64,000 nt of DNA from Bdellovibrionaceae bacterium UBA6776 (GCA_002453155.1 DKGG01000062.1:16714-80713); one strand, 5' to 3'; positions 31,386 through 41,225 are shown, counted from the stretch's first letter. Program-made: numbers and translations. The notes: a model not told the origin generated them from the sequence alone.

Positions 31386-33452
31386 ATGTTCTTTAAGCCT
31401 AATGTTGAGGACGAAAATATGGGTTTGGAATATAAATTTTCCTGCACGTCACCCTTGGAAAAAGCCTTCGAAAAAATGCTACTCCTTCGGAAAACTGAAA
31501 GCTTGATCGAATCATTACTAGAGTCTGGAAAAATATATGGTCCCTGTCATTTGGGGCTTGGGCAGGAAGCCGTTTCTGTAGGAGTAATTGACTGTCTGCA
31601 AAATGAAGATGCTGTATTTGCTGGGCATAGAGGTCACAACGCATATATTGCGAAAACCAATGATATTTTTGGTTTGCTTTCAGAGCTTGGGAGAAAGGCC
31701 TCTGGATGTTCCCGTGGATATGGTGGATCCACGTTTTTAACTAACAAAGCTCGCGGGTTTTGGGGAACTATGCCAATTCTTTCGGGTCCGATTGGTGCTG
31801 CCGCTGGTGTATCCTTTGGATCAAAGCTGATTGGCCGAGGTCAAATTACGGTAGTCTTTATTGGGGACAGCTTGGCGGAACAAGGAATCTTTCATGAGGT
31901 ACTAAATTTTTCATCTTTATACAGATTGCCGATACTGTTTGTTTGCGAAAATAACGGATACTCATGCAATGTTAAAATTAATGATCGTCAGCCAGCAAGA
32001 TCAATTGTCGATCTTGCTGAAGCGCAAAAGATTCCAGCTATTTCTACGGACGGGAATAACTATTTTGAAGTAGTAAAGGCAACAGATCGGCTACTAGAAA
32101 TTTGTCGAAGTGATGACGGCCCGGTTTTTTTAGAGGCTAAAACATTTCGCCAGAGTAGTCACACTGGATTTGTACGAAGCAAAGATATTGGAGTCGAAAG
32201 AGACTGTGATGAAATTAAATATTGGAATGCCCGTGATCCGATCGTTCAATTTAAAAAGGTAAATTGCTTCAATGATTTACACTATTGGGAAAACCTAGAA
32301 GTTAAATTGACCTATAAAATTTCAAATTTTTTGGATAGGACATGGAAAGCTGTAGAGTCTAAAAGTGAAGTTGATCCAAAGGAGTTTTACGGTAAATCAC
32401 TAAGCGATAAAGTTGAATTAAGTTCGATCGAAAATATCAAATTTAGACCTGAGGTCTTTGGAAATCTCGATAAAAAAAATCACACTTATTTGGAAGTTTT
32501 GCAGGACGCAATTCAAGAGATCATTCAGGCAGATCCTAAGGTCCTTATTATTGGTCAAGGGCAATCAAGCCCGTGGGACTCTGGGAAATGGGTTGCAAAA
32601 TTTTTCAAAGAGTTTGACGGGCGACAAATCTTCGAGACTCCCGTGTCTGAAGCTGCAACTACTGCCGTAGGGATTGGACTTGCGATTTATGGATTGCGCG
32701 CGATTGTTACTCATCCAAGATTTGATTTCATGCTTCTAGCGATGGATCAAATTGTAAATCAAGCCGCAAAAATTCATTTTATGTCGGGAGGAAAAATTCG
32801 TGTTCCATTGGTAGTTCGAGTTCAACTTTATCGAGGAAATGGACAGGGAGCCCAACACTCTCAATCACTTCACAGTATGTTTTCTCATGTTCCGGGATTA
32901 AAGGTATTTATGCCAGCGGTACCAACAGATGTTTCAACTCTTTTGAAAATTGCCGTATATTCTGATGATCCGGTTCTGTTTATTGATGATAAGTGGTTAC
33001 ATGATTGGAATAATTTTATGCCGGATCAAACTGATATAGATCCAATTAATCCAGGTCCACGATGCATATGTGAAGGCACAGATATTACGATCGTGGGTAT
33101 AGGATATACGACTCGCCTGTGTTATGAGGCAGCATTGGAACTGAAAGCAATGGGAATACAAGCAGAGGTCTTTGACCTTCGAGTTTTGAATCCACTAGAT
33201 TGTCAATTAATTGTTGAGTCAGTTAAAGTAACAGGAAAAATTTTGGTTGTAGATATGGCTTGGCGTAATTGCGGGGTTGCAGGTGAAGTTTTGGCCCAGG
33301 TATTTGAGCATATGAGCTCAATTCAAAAGCCTTGCTTTTATTCGAGGCGTCTGACTCTTCCATCAACTGGCGCTCCCGCATCAGGAGTGCAAGAGTCGGA
33401 TTTCTACTTTGATAGGAAGGTCATTCTTGAAGAGGTTATGAAAGGATTTTAA
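31386..33452 (+). CDS. Fused alpha/beta E1 thiamine-diphosphate dehydrogenase-like protein
   Basis: A 688-residue fusion of the two subunits of a 2-oxo acid dehydrogenase E1. The alpha part (about 20-330) has HLGLGQEAVSVGV, the HRGHNAY loop and GRKASGCSRGYGG, and the thiamine-diphosphate motif reads GDSLAEQG (160-167) ending in ENN (188-190); the usual GDG is GDS. The beta part (about 370-688) has IFETPVSEAATTAVGIGLA with its catalytic Glu and a transketolase C-terminal domain. No E2 or E3 gene is nearby, so it probably makes or uses an acyl/aldehyde unit for biosynthesis instead of feeding acyl-CoA. ATG 31386 follows AGAGG; ATG 31419 also has a good ribosome site. Confidence 0.82.
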   Translation: MFFKPNVEDENMGLEYKFSCTSPLEKAFEKMLLLRKTESLIESLLESGKIYGPCHLGLGQEAVSVGVIDCLQNEDAVFAGHRGHNAYIAKTNDIFGLLSELGRKASGCSRGYGGSTFLTNKARGFWGTMPILSGPIGAAAGVSFGSKLIGRGQITVVFIGDSLAEQGIFHEVLNFSSLYRLPILFVCENNGYSCNVKINDRQPARSIVDLAEAQKIPAISTDGNNYFEVVKATDRLLEICRSDDGPVFLEAKTFRQSSHTGFVRSKDIGVERDCDEIKYWNARDPIVQFKKVNCFNDLHYWENLEVKLTYKISNFLDRTWKAVESKSEVDPKEFYGKSLSDKVELSSIENIKFRPEVFGNLDKKNHTYLEVLQDAIQEIIQADPKVLIIGQGQSSPWDSGKWVAKFFKEFDGRQIFETPVSEAATTAVGIGLAIYGLRAIVTHPRFDFMLLAMDQIVNQAAKIHFMSGGKIRVPLVVRVQLYRGNGQGAQHSQSLHSMFSHVPGLKVFMPAVPTDVSTLLKIAVYSDDPVLFIDDKWLHDWNNFMPDQTDIDPINPGPRCICEGTDITIVGIGYTTRLCYEAALELKAMGIQAEVFDLRVLNPLDCQLIVESVKVTGKILVVDMAWRNCGVAGEVLAQVFEHMSSIQKPCFYSRRLTLPSTGAPASGVQESDFYFDRKVILEEVMKGF

Positions 33453-33454
33453 CT

Positions 33455-34774
33455 GTGACGAATGGAGAGAAGCTTGCTTTAGGGAATGTAGATCTAAATA
33501 GCCATATTCATCCTCATACTAATCTTGAAGCCTTGAATTTACATGGGAAACCCATGATCTTGAGCCACGGAAAAGGAATCCATGTATTCGATACGGAAGG
33601 CAAAAAGTATATAGATGGAATATCCGGACTGTGGTCGGTAAATTTGGGTTATAGTTGCGAAGATATCCTTTCAAATATTGAAAATCAAATGAATGCCCTG
33701 CCTTTTGGGAGCACGCATTCTTGGCAATCAAATGTTCCTGTTATTAAGCTTTCAGAGAAATTAAAAGACTTTGAACCAAACCTATTTTCAGGTGCTGTAT
33801 ATGCAAATTCAGGTTCAGAGGCTATAGAACTAGGTTTGTTTACAGCGAAAAAATTTTGGGAGAGTAAGGGGAGTCCGTCTAAAAAGCAAATTGTTTGTCT
33901 TGGAGGAGGCTACCATGGTTCAACTTATTTGACTCGAGCGCTGAGCTATAATGGTGACAGTGTCGAGAGAAGTCTGCTCGGCATTCATATTGTCAATCCT
34001 GAGGATCGTAAGAGCTACAATAGAATGGACGTAAAGATTGCAAGGAAGGTTGGTCATGAAATTCAGCAGATTGGCTCGGAAAAAGTAGGTCTCTTTGTTA
34101 TGGAAACAATTCAATTGAGGAATGGTTTAGTTGTGCCCGACGAGCATTTTTTTAAGGAGTTGAACGGTATTTTATCTGAGTTAGATGTGCTCCTTTTTCT
34201 TGATGAGTGCGTAACCGGAATGGGGAGATGTGGTGATTGGTTCGGATTCTCAAGTTTGGGAGGTCGTCCTGACATGGTTGCTATGAGTAAGGGGTTGTCT
34301 TCAGGATATCAACCAATCTCGTGCCTTCTGTTGTCTCACCGAGTTCGTGAGTCAATTGTTGAAGCTGGATTTTTTGATGCGGGATTTTCCACAAGCGGGC
34401 ACCCGATTGCGTGCAGTGCTGCATTGGGGTGTATAGATTATTTGGAGAAAAACAATATATTTGAAAAATTAAAAAGTGAAATTCTCCCCCATTTTAATAG
34501 TTTGCTTAAGATGGTGGGATTGATTTGTGAAATAATTAATGTCTATTCTTATGGGTTGATTGCAACAATCAATTTTTCAGGCCTTAGAGAAGGTGATTTT
34601 ATTGCGAGTGCAGTTAAAAACGAGTGCCTCCGCAGTGGTTTGATCGTGAAGAATATAGGGAGTAATGTTCTCCTCTGCCCACCTCTGGTCACAGAAAAAG
34701 GTGACCTGTCTGAAATTTTTGAAATCTTGAAGGCATCAATTTTAAAAGTTAAAACTAAGAACGTTGAGATGTAG
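33455..34774 (+). CDS. Class III PLP-dependent aminotransferase
   Basis: Transfers an amino group, typically to an omega-aldehyde or ketone. The 439-residue protein has the class III fold markers: YANSGSEAIELGLFTAKKFW near residue 116, GGYHGSTY, LFLDECVTGMGRCGDWF with the PLP-binding Asp250-Glu251, and MSKGLSSGYQP with Lys279 as the Schiff-base lysine. The segment before the Asp, METIQLRNGLVVPDE, differs from the usual 'EPxxxxGG'. It starts at GTG 33455, three nt after the E1 fusion stop, and ends four nt before the radical SAM gene, so the three are one transcript and likely one pathway. Confidence 0.87.
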   Translation: MTNGEKLALGNVDLNSHIHPHTNLEALNLHGKPMILSHGKGIHVFDTEGKKYIDGISGLWSVNLGYSCEDILSNIENQMNALPFGSTHSWQSNVPVIKLSEKLKDFEPNLFSGAVYANSGSEAIELGLFTAKKFWESKGSPSKKQIVCLGGGYHGSTYLTRALSYNGDSVERSLLGIHIVNPEDRKSYNRMDVKIARKVGHEIQQIGSEKVGLFVMETIQLRNGLVVPDEHFFKELNGILSELDVLLFLDECVTGMGRCGDWFGFSSLGGRPDMVAMSKGLSSGYQPISCLLLSHRVRESIVEAGFFDAGFSTSGHPIACSAALGCIDYLEKNNIFEKLKSEILPHFNSLLKMVGLICEIINVYSYGLIATINFSGLREGDFIASAVKNECLRSGLIVKNIGSNVLLCPPLVTEKGDLSEIFEILKASILKVKTKNVEM

Positions 34775-34777
34775 GAA

Positions 34778-36310
34778 ATGGAAATTTTAATATTTACTGA
34801 ATGCAATGGCTCTCCTGGATTTGGAAGGGACGCCGGAGCATACACAGTTGCCTCTAGATTGCGAGATGCTGGATTTTCTGTTCAAGTAATAGATTTTTTT
34901 TCATTTATAGATGAGCAATTGATGATGAAACTGGTGAGAAAGTTTGTTAGTGATGAAACATTATTTGTTGGATTTTCATCAACACACATAACTACATCGA
35001 TGCCTGATAACAAAGTTGGAGTTTATAAAAAGAACAATCGAACTCAGGACAATAACAGTTGGAACGTATACTTTCCGTTTAGCCAAGACCGAATGGAGAA
35101 CTATTTTAACATCATAAAATCTAAAAACCCTCAGGTTAAAATACTGGTGGGTGGTCAGAAAGTTATTCAGAAACAAAATCTTCAAAGATCTCATCCAGGG
35201 GTGGATATTTGGGTATCTGGGAACGCAGATGTATCTGTGGTTCAAATTGCAAGGCGTTTAAAGAAAGGAGAGGACCTTCGAGGTAAACTTTTTGAGTGGG
35301 AGTTCCCTAAATTTGAAAATTTTAATTCGACGCCAACATCCTGGCATTCAAATGATTTAATTCATCCAGATGAGGCCTTGCCCTTGGAGATTTCTAGGAG
35401 CTGTCCGATGAATTGCGCGTTTTGTGATTTTCCAAAAAAGAGAAGGGGTGAGCTTACTAAATCCTATGATGTGGTCAAGTTTGAGATATTGAACAACTAT
35501 GAACGGCATGGGACCAAAAGGTATTTTATTACAGATCCTTTGGTGAATGAAAGTTTAGAAAAGATGTCAATGATTGCCGAACTTTTCACTTCTTTGCCCT
35601 TTGATATAGAATGGTCTGGTTTTATCCGTTTGGATTTGCTGAAGAAATATCCAGAGATGGTTTCTATGATTGAGAGATCCGGAGCAAAATGTCTTCAGTT
35701 TGGAATCGAATCAAATAATGACAGTGCTCTGAAGAGGGTGGGTAAAAGGATGCCCTTTTCAGAAATTGAGGAGTTGCTAATGGCTCTAAAACAGCGATGG
35801 GGAGATAAAATCCTTCTTTGCTCAGGATTCGTATTAGGATTGCCTGGGGATACGGAGGAGTCTATTCAAGACTTATTTTGTTGGCTTTCCTCATCGAAGT
35901 TGCTGCACTATTTTGAGATTACGCCTCTTTTCATCGGACCTTATAATAAATCTAGGGAACCTATAGTCCATTTTTCACAAATTCAAAAGAATCCGGGTGC
36001 TTGGGGGTATGAAATAGGCCAAGGTGTTGATGGTTGTGGGCGTACAGTTGAAAATTGGCTTCAGACAGAAACAGGACTAACTAAGTTTAAATGTGTCGAA
36101 CTTTTGGAGGAGTTTCAAAAAGGGGAAGCTTGGAAAAACAGACTGATTGGTGCAGCTTACTCATATATGAGGTGTAGGAATTTAGGCTTTAGTCACGAAG
36201 AAAACCTGTTAAGCACCGCAAATAATAATGAATTTATCGAGACAGCAATTGAAAGATATAAAGAATTGGGTGAAAAATATTTCGAAAATCTCTTTCGCAA
36301 AATCTGCTAG
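34778..36310 (+). CDS. Radical SAM protein with B12-binding-like N-terminal domain
   Basis: Generates a 5'-deoxyadenosyl radical. The 510-residue protein has the three-Cys iron-sulfur motif SCPMNCAFC (Cys209, Cys213, Cys216) and a TIM-barrel with QFGIESNND near residue 310 and the GLPGDT segment near residue 355, an arrangement common to the class B methyltransferase/BchE-like group. The first 170 residues have a Rossmann-like layout (ILVGGQKV strand-loop) as in cobalamin-binding domains, although the DxHxxG cobalamin motif is not present. It may methylate or rearrange an intermediate. The gene lies four nt after the aminotransferase and overlaps the convergent oxygenase gene by 4 nt. Confidence 0.85.
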   Translation: MEILIFTECNGSPGFGRDAGAYTVASRLRDAGFSVQVIDFFSFIDEQLMMKLVRKFVSDETLFVGFSSTHITTSMPDNKVGVYKKNNRTQDNNSWNVYFPFSQDRMENYFNIIKSKNPQVKILVGGQKVIQKQNLQRSHPGVDIWVSGNADVSVVQIARRLKKGEDLRGKLFEWEFPKFENFNSTPTSWHSNDLIHPDEALPLEISRSCPMNCAFCDFPKKRRGELTKSYDVVKFEILNNYERHGTKRYFITDPLVNESLEKMSMIAELFTSLPFDIEWSGFIRLDLLKKYPEMVSMIERSGAKCLQFGIESNNDSALKRVGKRMPFSEIEELLMALKQRWGDKILLCSGFVLGLPGDTEESIQDLFCWLSSSKLLHYFEITPLFIGPYNKSREPIVHFSQIQKNPGAWGYEIGQGVDGCGRTVENWLQTETGLTKFKCVELLEEFQKGEAWKNRLIGAAYSYMRCRNLGFSHEENLLSTANNNEFIETAIERYKELGEKYFENLFRKIC

Positions 36311-36960
36311 GGTTCAGAGAGGTTCTTTAGCACAAACCCAACGGATTCATTCGAAAGCCTGATATTTAAAACCATAATATAGGAATTTGGGGCAAAGGAA
36401 ACTACGGAGTGAATTTTCCGAGTATTCAAAAAGTAACATCTATTAGGGATAAATTGCACCAGCCTATTGTCTACCGTTAAGTGCAAGGTATCAGGTCCAC
36501 ATTCAAAAAAAGAAATCAAGCGAAAGGTCGACTCATCTCGACCATAGCTATCTCGATGAGGCGGGAAAATACCCCCCTCGTCTAGTCGCAATAAATGACT
36601 TCGGCAAATCGAATCTGAAATTCTTGAAAACTTATCTGAGAGCGAAGTTAGATTTTTCCAATACTTGGTTTGAATATTAAAATCTAACTCGCTGTAATTG
36701 GTGTTATTCTCAATGTTCCACTCTCTAATGGAATTTAATGCCATTCTTCCATCCGATGAGCCATCAATTGAAAAAAGACTAATGGCATAGCGGTGAGACC
36801 ATGATTTATTACTATTATAAGGCTGCCAGTCAGGTGAACACGACATAAGTTCGCTTTTGAAGTCATCTACGTTGAAACATATATTCAACGAGTAAAAGTC
36901 CCCTAGGGAGCTTATTTTTTGGAAATAATATTCATTTTCTAATCGTTTGCTGATTTTCAC
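36307..36960 (-). CDS. 2-oxoglutarate/Fe(II)-dependent oxygenase-like protein
   Basis: A 217-residue double-stranded beta-helix protein. The facial triad pattern is visible as PPHRDS (His135, Asp137) and, 47 residues later, IHSVVSF (His184), within a layout that resembles aspartyl/asparaginyl beta-hydroxylases (LRLDEGGIFPPHRD). It would hydroxylate or otherwise oxidise a substrate using oxygen and 2-oxoglutarate. It is convergent with the radical SAM gene, overlapping by 4 nt, and marks the right end of the biosynthetic-type cluster. Its own promoter must lie in the 192-nt gap to the next gene, which otherwise shows only a small stem (TTGGCG/CGCCAA, 37060-37074). Confidence 0.75.
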   Translation of the reverse strand: MKISKRLENEYYFQKISSLGDFYSLNICFNVDDFKSELMSCSPDWQPYNSNKSWSHRYAISLFSIDGSSDGRMALNSIREWNIENNTNYSELDFNIQTKYWKNLTSLSDKFSRISDSICRSHLLRLDEGGIFPPHRDSYGRDESTFRLISFFECGPDTLHLTVDNRLVQFIPNRCYFLNTRKIHSVVSFAPNSYIMVLNIRLSNESVGFVLKNLSEP

Positions 36961-37152
36961 AATCTGCTCCTAGTGGCAGAAATTCTCCCCCTAATGTTTC
37001 GAGAATTCAACCCATTTTGGTGGGGCGCATGTCCTAAGTAGTTTCTCGAGATCAATAGGTTGGCGGCTCGCCAAGGGCGCTTGCATATTCACTCAAAAAG
37101 GTCCATTTTTAGGATGACAAGATGGATATTAATAGAATTGAATTTATAAAGG

Positions 37153-38268
37153 ATGATGTGGGGTTTTGAAGAAATGAGAAATTTCAAGGTTATTTTCATA
37201 GCTATCGCAATTTTTTCCCAATTTGTGTTTGCAGATTCATTTTTTGAAAATTTATCGAATCAATCACGATCAAAGAAAATTCGTCTGTTAGAGGGTAGAA
37301 TTAAATTTATTTGCAGTAGTGGGTCCAATTTGCAAATTTCAGAAACCCTTAAAGTTTACCTGTCCCTTATTAATCAGAATGCAGACAACTTTGAAATTTT
37401 AGAGAAGTGCCTTAACGCAAAGGATGACCATATTAAATTTAGTTTTGCCTTTCAGATTCTAAAGTCGGCGCAAAAGGAAGTCGTCTGGAAGTTATTCGAA
37501 TCACTTGAAAAATTGAATGATCCACCTTTTCAGGATTCCTTTCGAAACTACGTTATGATTCATCTCGAAGGTGATGATTTTAAATTTATTGAGAGTCATA
37601 GAGGTAAGCTGAGTAAAATTTTTGAAAGAAAATTGGCGGAGTTAAACTCTGACAAATATTATGCAGTTAAAAAAGTTGTATTTTTGGCATTCGAGTCTTT
37701 ATCTAAGAGCTTTTTCGAGAGCCCAGGTTATAAAAAAATTGAAGACAATAAATCTATTGGATTTTGGAATTGTGTTTATTTAAAAAACATTGGGAAGTAT
37801 GATAGGTCTCGAGCCTGTTTCAATAGAAATTCGCTTGGCATTTCAAGGTCGTTCAGTTTGTTGACAAGCTTCCTTGAGACAAGAAAGCCCTTGGTCTTTT
37901 CGCAGGTCAAGCCAGATATCGACCAAGGTCGAAAATCAAATCTGCCAATTGAGGTAAAAATGGTAAATGAGGCTATTTTGCTATCAGTATTGCAAAGTTC
38001 AGAAGAGGTGGATAAGAATATTCTGATCAAGTTTGTTGAGTCTGACTCTAAAGATCAATGGTACAATTTCATTGCTTACTTGATGGGTAAAAAATTTGAG
38101 TTATTGAATGAATCTCACCTAGAGAGACTTAGGGAAAGACTTCTAATGACTTCAGGAGGCAGAGATCTAAAGTCATTAGTCGATGAAGAGAATTCTATCC
38201 CCTCGGAAATATTTTCTGCCAATACCTATCAAGGGATATTGCTTCGTATGAGTGGAGCTTCAATTTAG
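37153..38268 (+). CDS. Hypothetical secreted protein, helical-repeat type
   Basis: Not recognised. The product (371 residues from ATG 37153, or 364 from ATG 37174) has a signal peptide (MRNFKVIFIAIAIF..., cleavage near FADS). The mature part is mostly helical, with Lys/Glu/Phe-rich segments that could be HEAT or TPR-like repeats. ATG 37153 follows AAAGGA, but ATG 37174 gives a more typical signal peptide. The gene is AT-rich like the rest of the island and overlaps the convergent sulfatase-fold gene by 4 nt, so its expression may be linked to that gene or to the cluster on its left. Confidence 0.6.
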   Translation: MMWGFEEMRNFKVIFIAIAIFSQFVFADSFFENLSNQSRSKKIRLLEGRIKFICSSGSNLQISETLKVYLSLINQNADNFEILEKCLNAKDDHIKFSFAFQILKSAQKEVVWKLFESLEKLNDPPFQDSFRNYVMIHLEGDDFKFIESHRGKLSKIFERKLAELNSDKYYAVKKVVFLAFESLSKSFFESPGYKKIEDNKSIGFWNCVYLKNIGKYDRSRACFNRNSLGISRSFSLLTSFLETRKPLVFSQVKPDIDQGRKSNLPIEVKMVNEAILLSVLQSSEEVDKNILIKFVESDSKDQWYNFIAYLMGKKFELLNESHLERLRERLLMTSGGRDLKSLVDEENSIPSEIFSANTYQGILLRMSGASI

Positions 38269-41225
38269 TAGCAAAGGTTTTTTGGATATTCTAAACTCAG
38301 TTTAGTCTTGATCAAATCACACAAGTGATTAGATTCTTTGCAGAAGACTTTGCTGGAAAATTTTAGCAGTATTGCGGACTTTAATTCATGTATCGATTGA
38401 GAAATCTGCATTTTGTTTATGCACTTGGTGAGTGAGGAATTTTTATCTTTCTTCAGAATTGGAAATATTTTATTGAAAAATATTTTGTTAGAAATTCGAA
38501 AGTTTAATCCAATTTGAGCAATTAGAAAATAAGATCCTTCGAGTCCAAACTTTTCCTCAAAGTAGTTAAAGGCTTCATACCAAAATTCATCAAATTCTTC
38601 TCTCAAATTAAGCGACAGACTTAAGGGGTAGTTGGCGTTTAAAAATCTTTTTGTTTTTTCGTAATCTTCAGACATACCGGACTCATTATTTTTCAAGGTG
38701 TTAAAAAATTTGATCGCTGAAATTTTCTTTCTTCGATAAGATCCGATGTGTCTATGTAGATAATGATTTATTTCGGTTTGGGATGCTTCTTGCCTTAGCT
38801 GTAAAATTTTATTATCTAATTCCGATCTTGTGAACTTCTGTTGTGTCGATCTCCATTTTTGACTAAAAATGGAGAATTCTTCCTTACCTTTGCACCCATG
38901 AGTTAAAAGAACTGATTGTTCGTTTTCTGAGAAATACCTCATTAATTCATCTTTTGAGTATCTCGCCCAAAAATGTGAATCAAGAATTCCATTTTCGCAT
39001 AAATTTGTGATCTCATCTGTAGCCCGTTCTTTCAGATAACTTTCAAACCTTGGATCCTTAATTGTCTCGATCAAAATTTTAACGGGAATTCTAAGATTTA
39101 GGTTTCTTTCAATTTGAGAAATTGCATAGATGAGGGACAAATGCCTTTGAGAATAATTACTGAGATGATTTTCATCTATTGAAAAGTCAGCATAATCTGG
39201 CTGCTTTTGATTTACTTGAAGAACTGGCAGTAAATTTCTTCTAATATCGTCTGATGCAAAATCGAGAATTTTGGCCAGAAGTCCCTTGGCCTTCTTTGTT
39301 TTCTCATTTGCCAAATTTTTTGAGCATTTTGGATCTTTTTCAATGTTGCATAGAAAGATTCGATAGCCATCGTTGGCTAAATATAGGGTCAATCGGTACG
39401 GATCATCGTAAACACCTCTAAATTTTTGAATGATTGCAGGTGTCTCGACATCATCTGCGAGGTAGATTTTTCCTCTTGAATTGATTTTGAACAGCTCTGA
39501 AAACTTAAAGGTTTTGAAGAAGAATTGATCTTGGAATACCTTGAGTGGAAACATTCCAGTTTCAGTGTAAACGTGATTATTGTCTTTTCCTTCATCGACA
39601 CATTCTAATTTGCTAAGTGCGCAAAGATGATGGAGCATTTTATCAAGTGAAAATGTGTTTCTGCTATTTGAGCTATCTTCCCCAGGAATGTAAATTTCTA
39701 AAAATGATTCGTGGGATTTGTCATCACCAAGGAGGAAGATCCCATGATTTGGGAGCTTCAATCTCGGAAGCTCATAGTTGTTCCAAAATGATTCTCCATG
39801 ATCGGAAAAGATCACTACGATTGTATTTTCAAGCAGATTGTTTTCGCTAAGCTCATGGAGAATTGGGACTAAGAACTGGTCTTGAATCATTTGGACTCCG
39901 CTTGCATAAATTTTAGGATAATAGTTTGCTGTATTTACGCCTGGTTCGGGCAAATATTCTGAAACGGCATTTAGATATGGCGCTCGAGACCCAAATCCAA
40001 GCATATCCGGGTCTTGGGGTCCACCTCTGACATAATATGGAAACCTTAAATTTCCTGGAAAGTGTAAGGCGCTAGTATGTGCCATCAAGAGGAACGGATT
40101 TTGCTCCTTTTTAAGGTCTCCAATTTTTTTAACTATTTTTTCGGTGAATCCCGGCAATTTGTATGCATAGTTGAATGCAAAGTTTCCATAGATTCCTGGA
40201 AAAAGGGTGTTTCCAAGGGCGTTGTTAAAAAAAGTGAAAATGACTCTACTTCTTAAAAGTATTGGGAAGACGTACTTTCGAAAGTCATCTGTATTTTCTG
40301 GAGCATTTACCTCATCAAAGATCTCACCTTCCTTAGGTCTATTGTAGCTGGCATCATCAAGCATAAAATGGGTGGTGTACCCGTTTTTTTTAAAAATTTT
40401 GATTGGCGATGTTGAAAACGTGGAATCTTCAGACGAAGTTTCAATTTCTAGTGGAAATCTTTGTCGAATCGCTGGCGGCAATTTTCCAGCAATTATGGAA
40501 TTATATGCTGGTCGGGTATTTGCTATTGGCGTAATTGTAAGCTTATAGGTGGAACTGTGGTTTATGAAGTTTCGCAAAGGTCCTTTTTTCAGGTTTAATT
40601 TCTCCGATGAGGCGAGCGAATCAATTCCAAGGATTACCACATTTGGTTTGTTGGGTGTTTCATTTACTTTGGGGAGTCGCAACTCTTCGGTATGATTGAT
40701 TGAATAAGGAAGTTGAAAGTACATGAACAAAATTAAGATTAGGTTTCCAACGACTGTACTAGATTTAATCTTAAAATTTTGTTTATAGGAAAAATAATTT
40801 AAGAATACCAATCCTGCAATTAGAACAAGTTGAGGGGATTGTGATGGAAGTAGAATATTAAGCCTTTGAATTAAGTAATTTGATCCTAGTATATCATCAA
40901 ATATGGCTGGCTGCTCAATGAGGTTATAGATGTATATATAGAGGATAATAAGTGGCGCAGTAACTAAAGGGTTTGTTATTCCAAATAGATTGGAGGTAAT
41001 TGTCCAAAATAACGCCAGAGTAAATAATAGAATGGAAATTTTGAAAATTAAATAAGCAAATACGAGTTTGAAGTTCAAGAGGGATTGCGAGATGACTCCG
41101 CTAAAAGCTGTGCTTTGTGAAAAAGTATAAATTAGAGGTGAGGTATCAAAGGCGTAAACGATCAAAATAAATATGAAAAAATAAAAGAAATTGGATTTAT
41201 CGATTAGGCTGAGGATTCTCCTCAT
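38265..41225 (-). CDS. Large membrane protein with a sulfatase/phosphoethanolamine-transferase-like domain
   Basis: A 986-residue protein from ATG 41225, which forms an ATGA overlap with the SDR gene. Several transmembrane helices occupy about residues 10-190. A periplasmic alkaline phosphatase/sulfatase-fold domain follows: NVVILGIDSL opens it with a metal Asp, TRPAYNSIIAG supplies a Thr where sulfatases have Cys, and VVIFSDHGESFW gives the metal Asp/His pair. This matches phosphoglycerol- or phosphoethanolamine-transferase relatives. After it, a helical C-terminal region of roughly 350-400 residues is unlike usual family members and may be repeat-built. Likely role: modifying an envelope lipid or glycan. 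Substrate unknown. Confidence 0.72.
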   Translation of the reverse strand: MRRILSLIDKSNFFYFFIFILIVYAFDTSPLIYTFSQSTAFSGVISQSLLNFKLVFAYLIFKISILLFTLALFWTITSNLFGITNPLVTAPLIILYIYIYNLIEQPAIFDDILGSNYLIQRLNILLPSQSPQLVLIAGLVFLNYFSYKQNFKIKSSTVVGNLILILFMYFQLPYSINHTEELRLPKVNETPNKPNVVILGIDSLASSEKLNLKKGPLRNFINHSSTYKLTITPIANTRPAYNSIIAGKLPPAIRQRFPLEIETSSEDSTFSTSPIKIFKKNGYTTHFMLDDASYNRPKEGEIFDEVNAPENTDDFRKYVFPILLRSRVIFTFFNNALGNTLFPGIYGNFAFNYAYKLPGFTEKIVKKIGDLKKEQNPFLLMAHTSALHFPGNLRFPYYVRGGPQDPDMLGFGSRAPYLNAVSEYLPEPGVNTANYYPKIYASGVQMIQDQFLVPILHELSENNLLENTIVVIFSDHGESFWNNYELPRLKLPNHGIFLLGDDKSHESFLEIYIPGEDSSNSRNTFSLDKMLHHLCALSKLECVDEGKDNNHVYTETGMFPLKVFQDQFFFKTFKFSELFKINSRGKIYLADDVETPAIIQKFRGVYDDPYRLTLYLANDGYRIFLCNIEKDPKCSKNLANEKTKKAKGLLAKILDFASDDIRRNLLPVLQVNQKQPDYADFSIDENHLSNYSQRHLSLIYAISQIERNLNLRIPVKILIETIKDPRFESYLKERATDEITNLCENGILDSHFWARYSKDELMRYFSENEQSVLLTHGCKGKEEFSIFSQKWRSTQQKFTRSELDNKILQLRQEASQTEINHYLHRHIGSYRRKKISAIKFFNTLKNNESGMSEDYEKTKRFLNANYPLSLSLNLREEFDEFWYEAFNYFEEKFGLEGSYFLIAQIGLNFRISNKIFFNKIFPILKKDKNSSLTKCINKMQISQSIHELKSAILLKFSSKVFCKESNHLCDLIKTKLSLEYPKNLCY

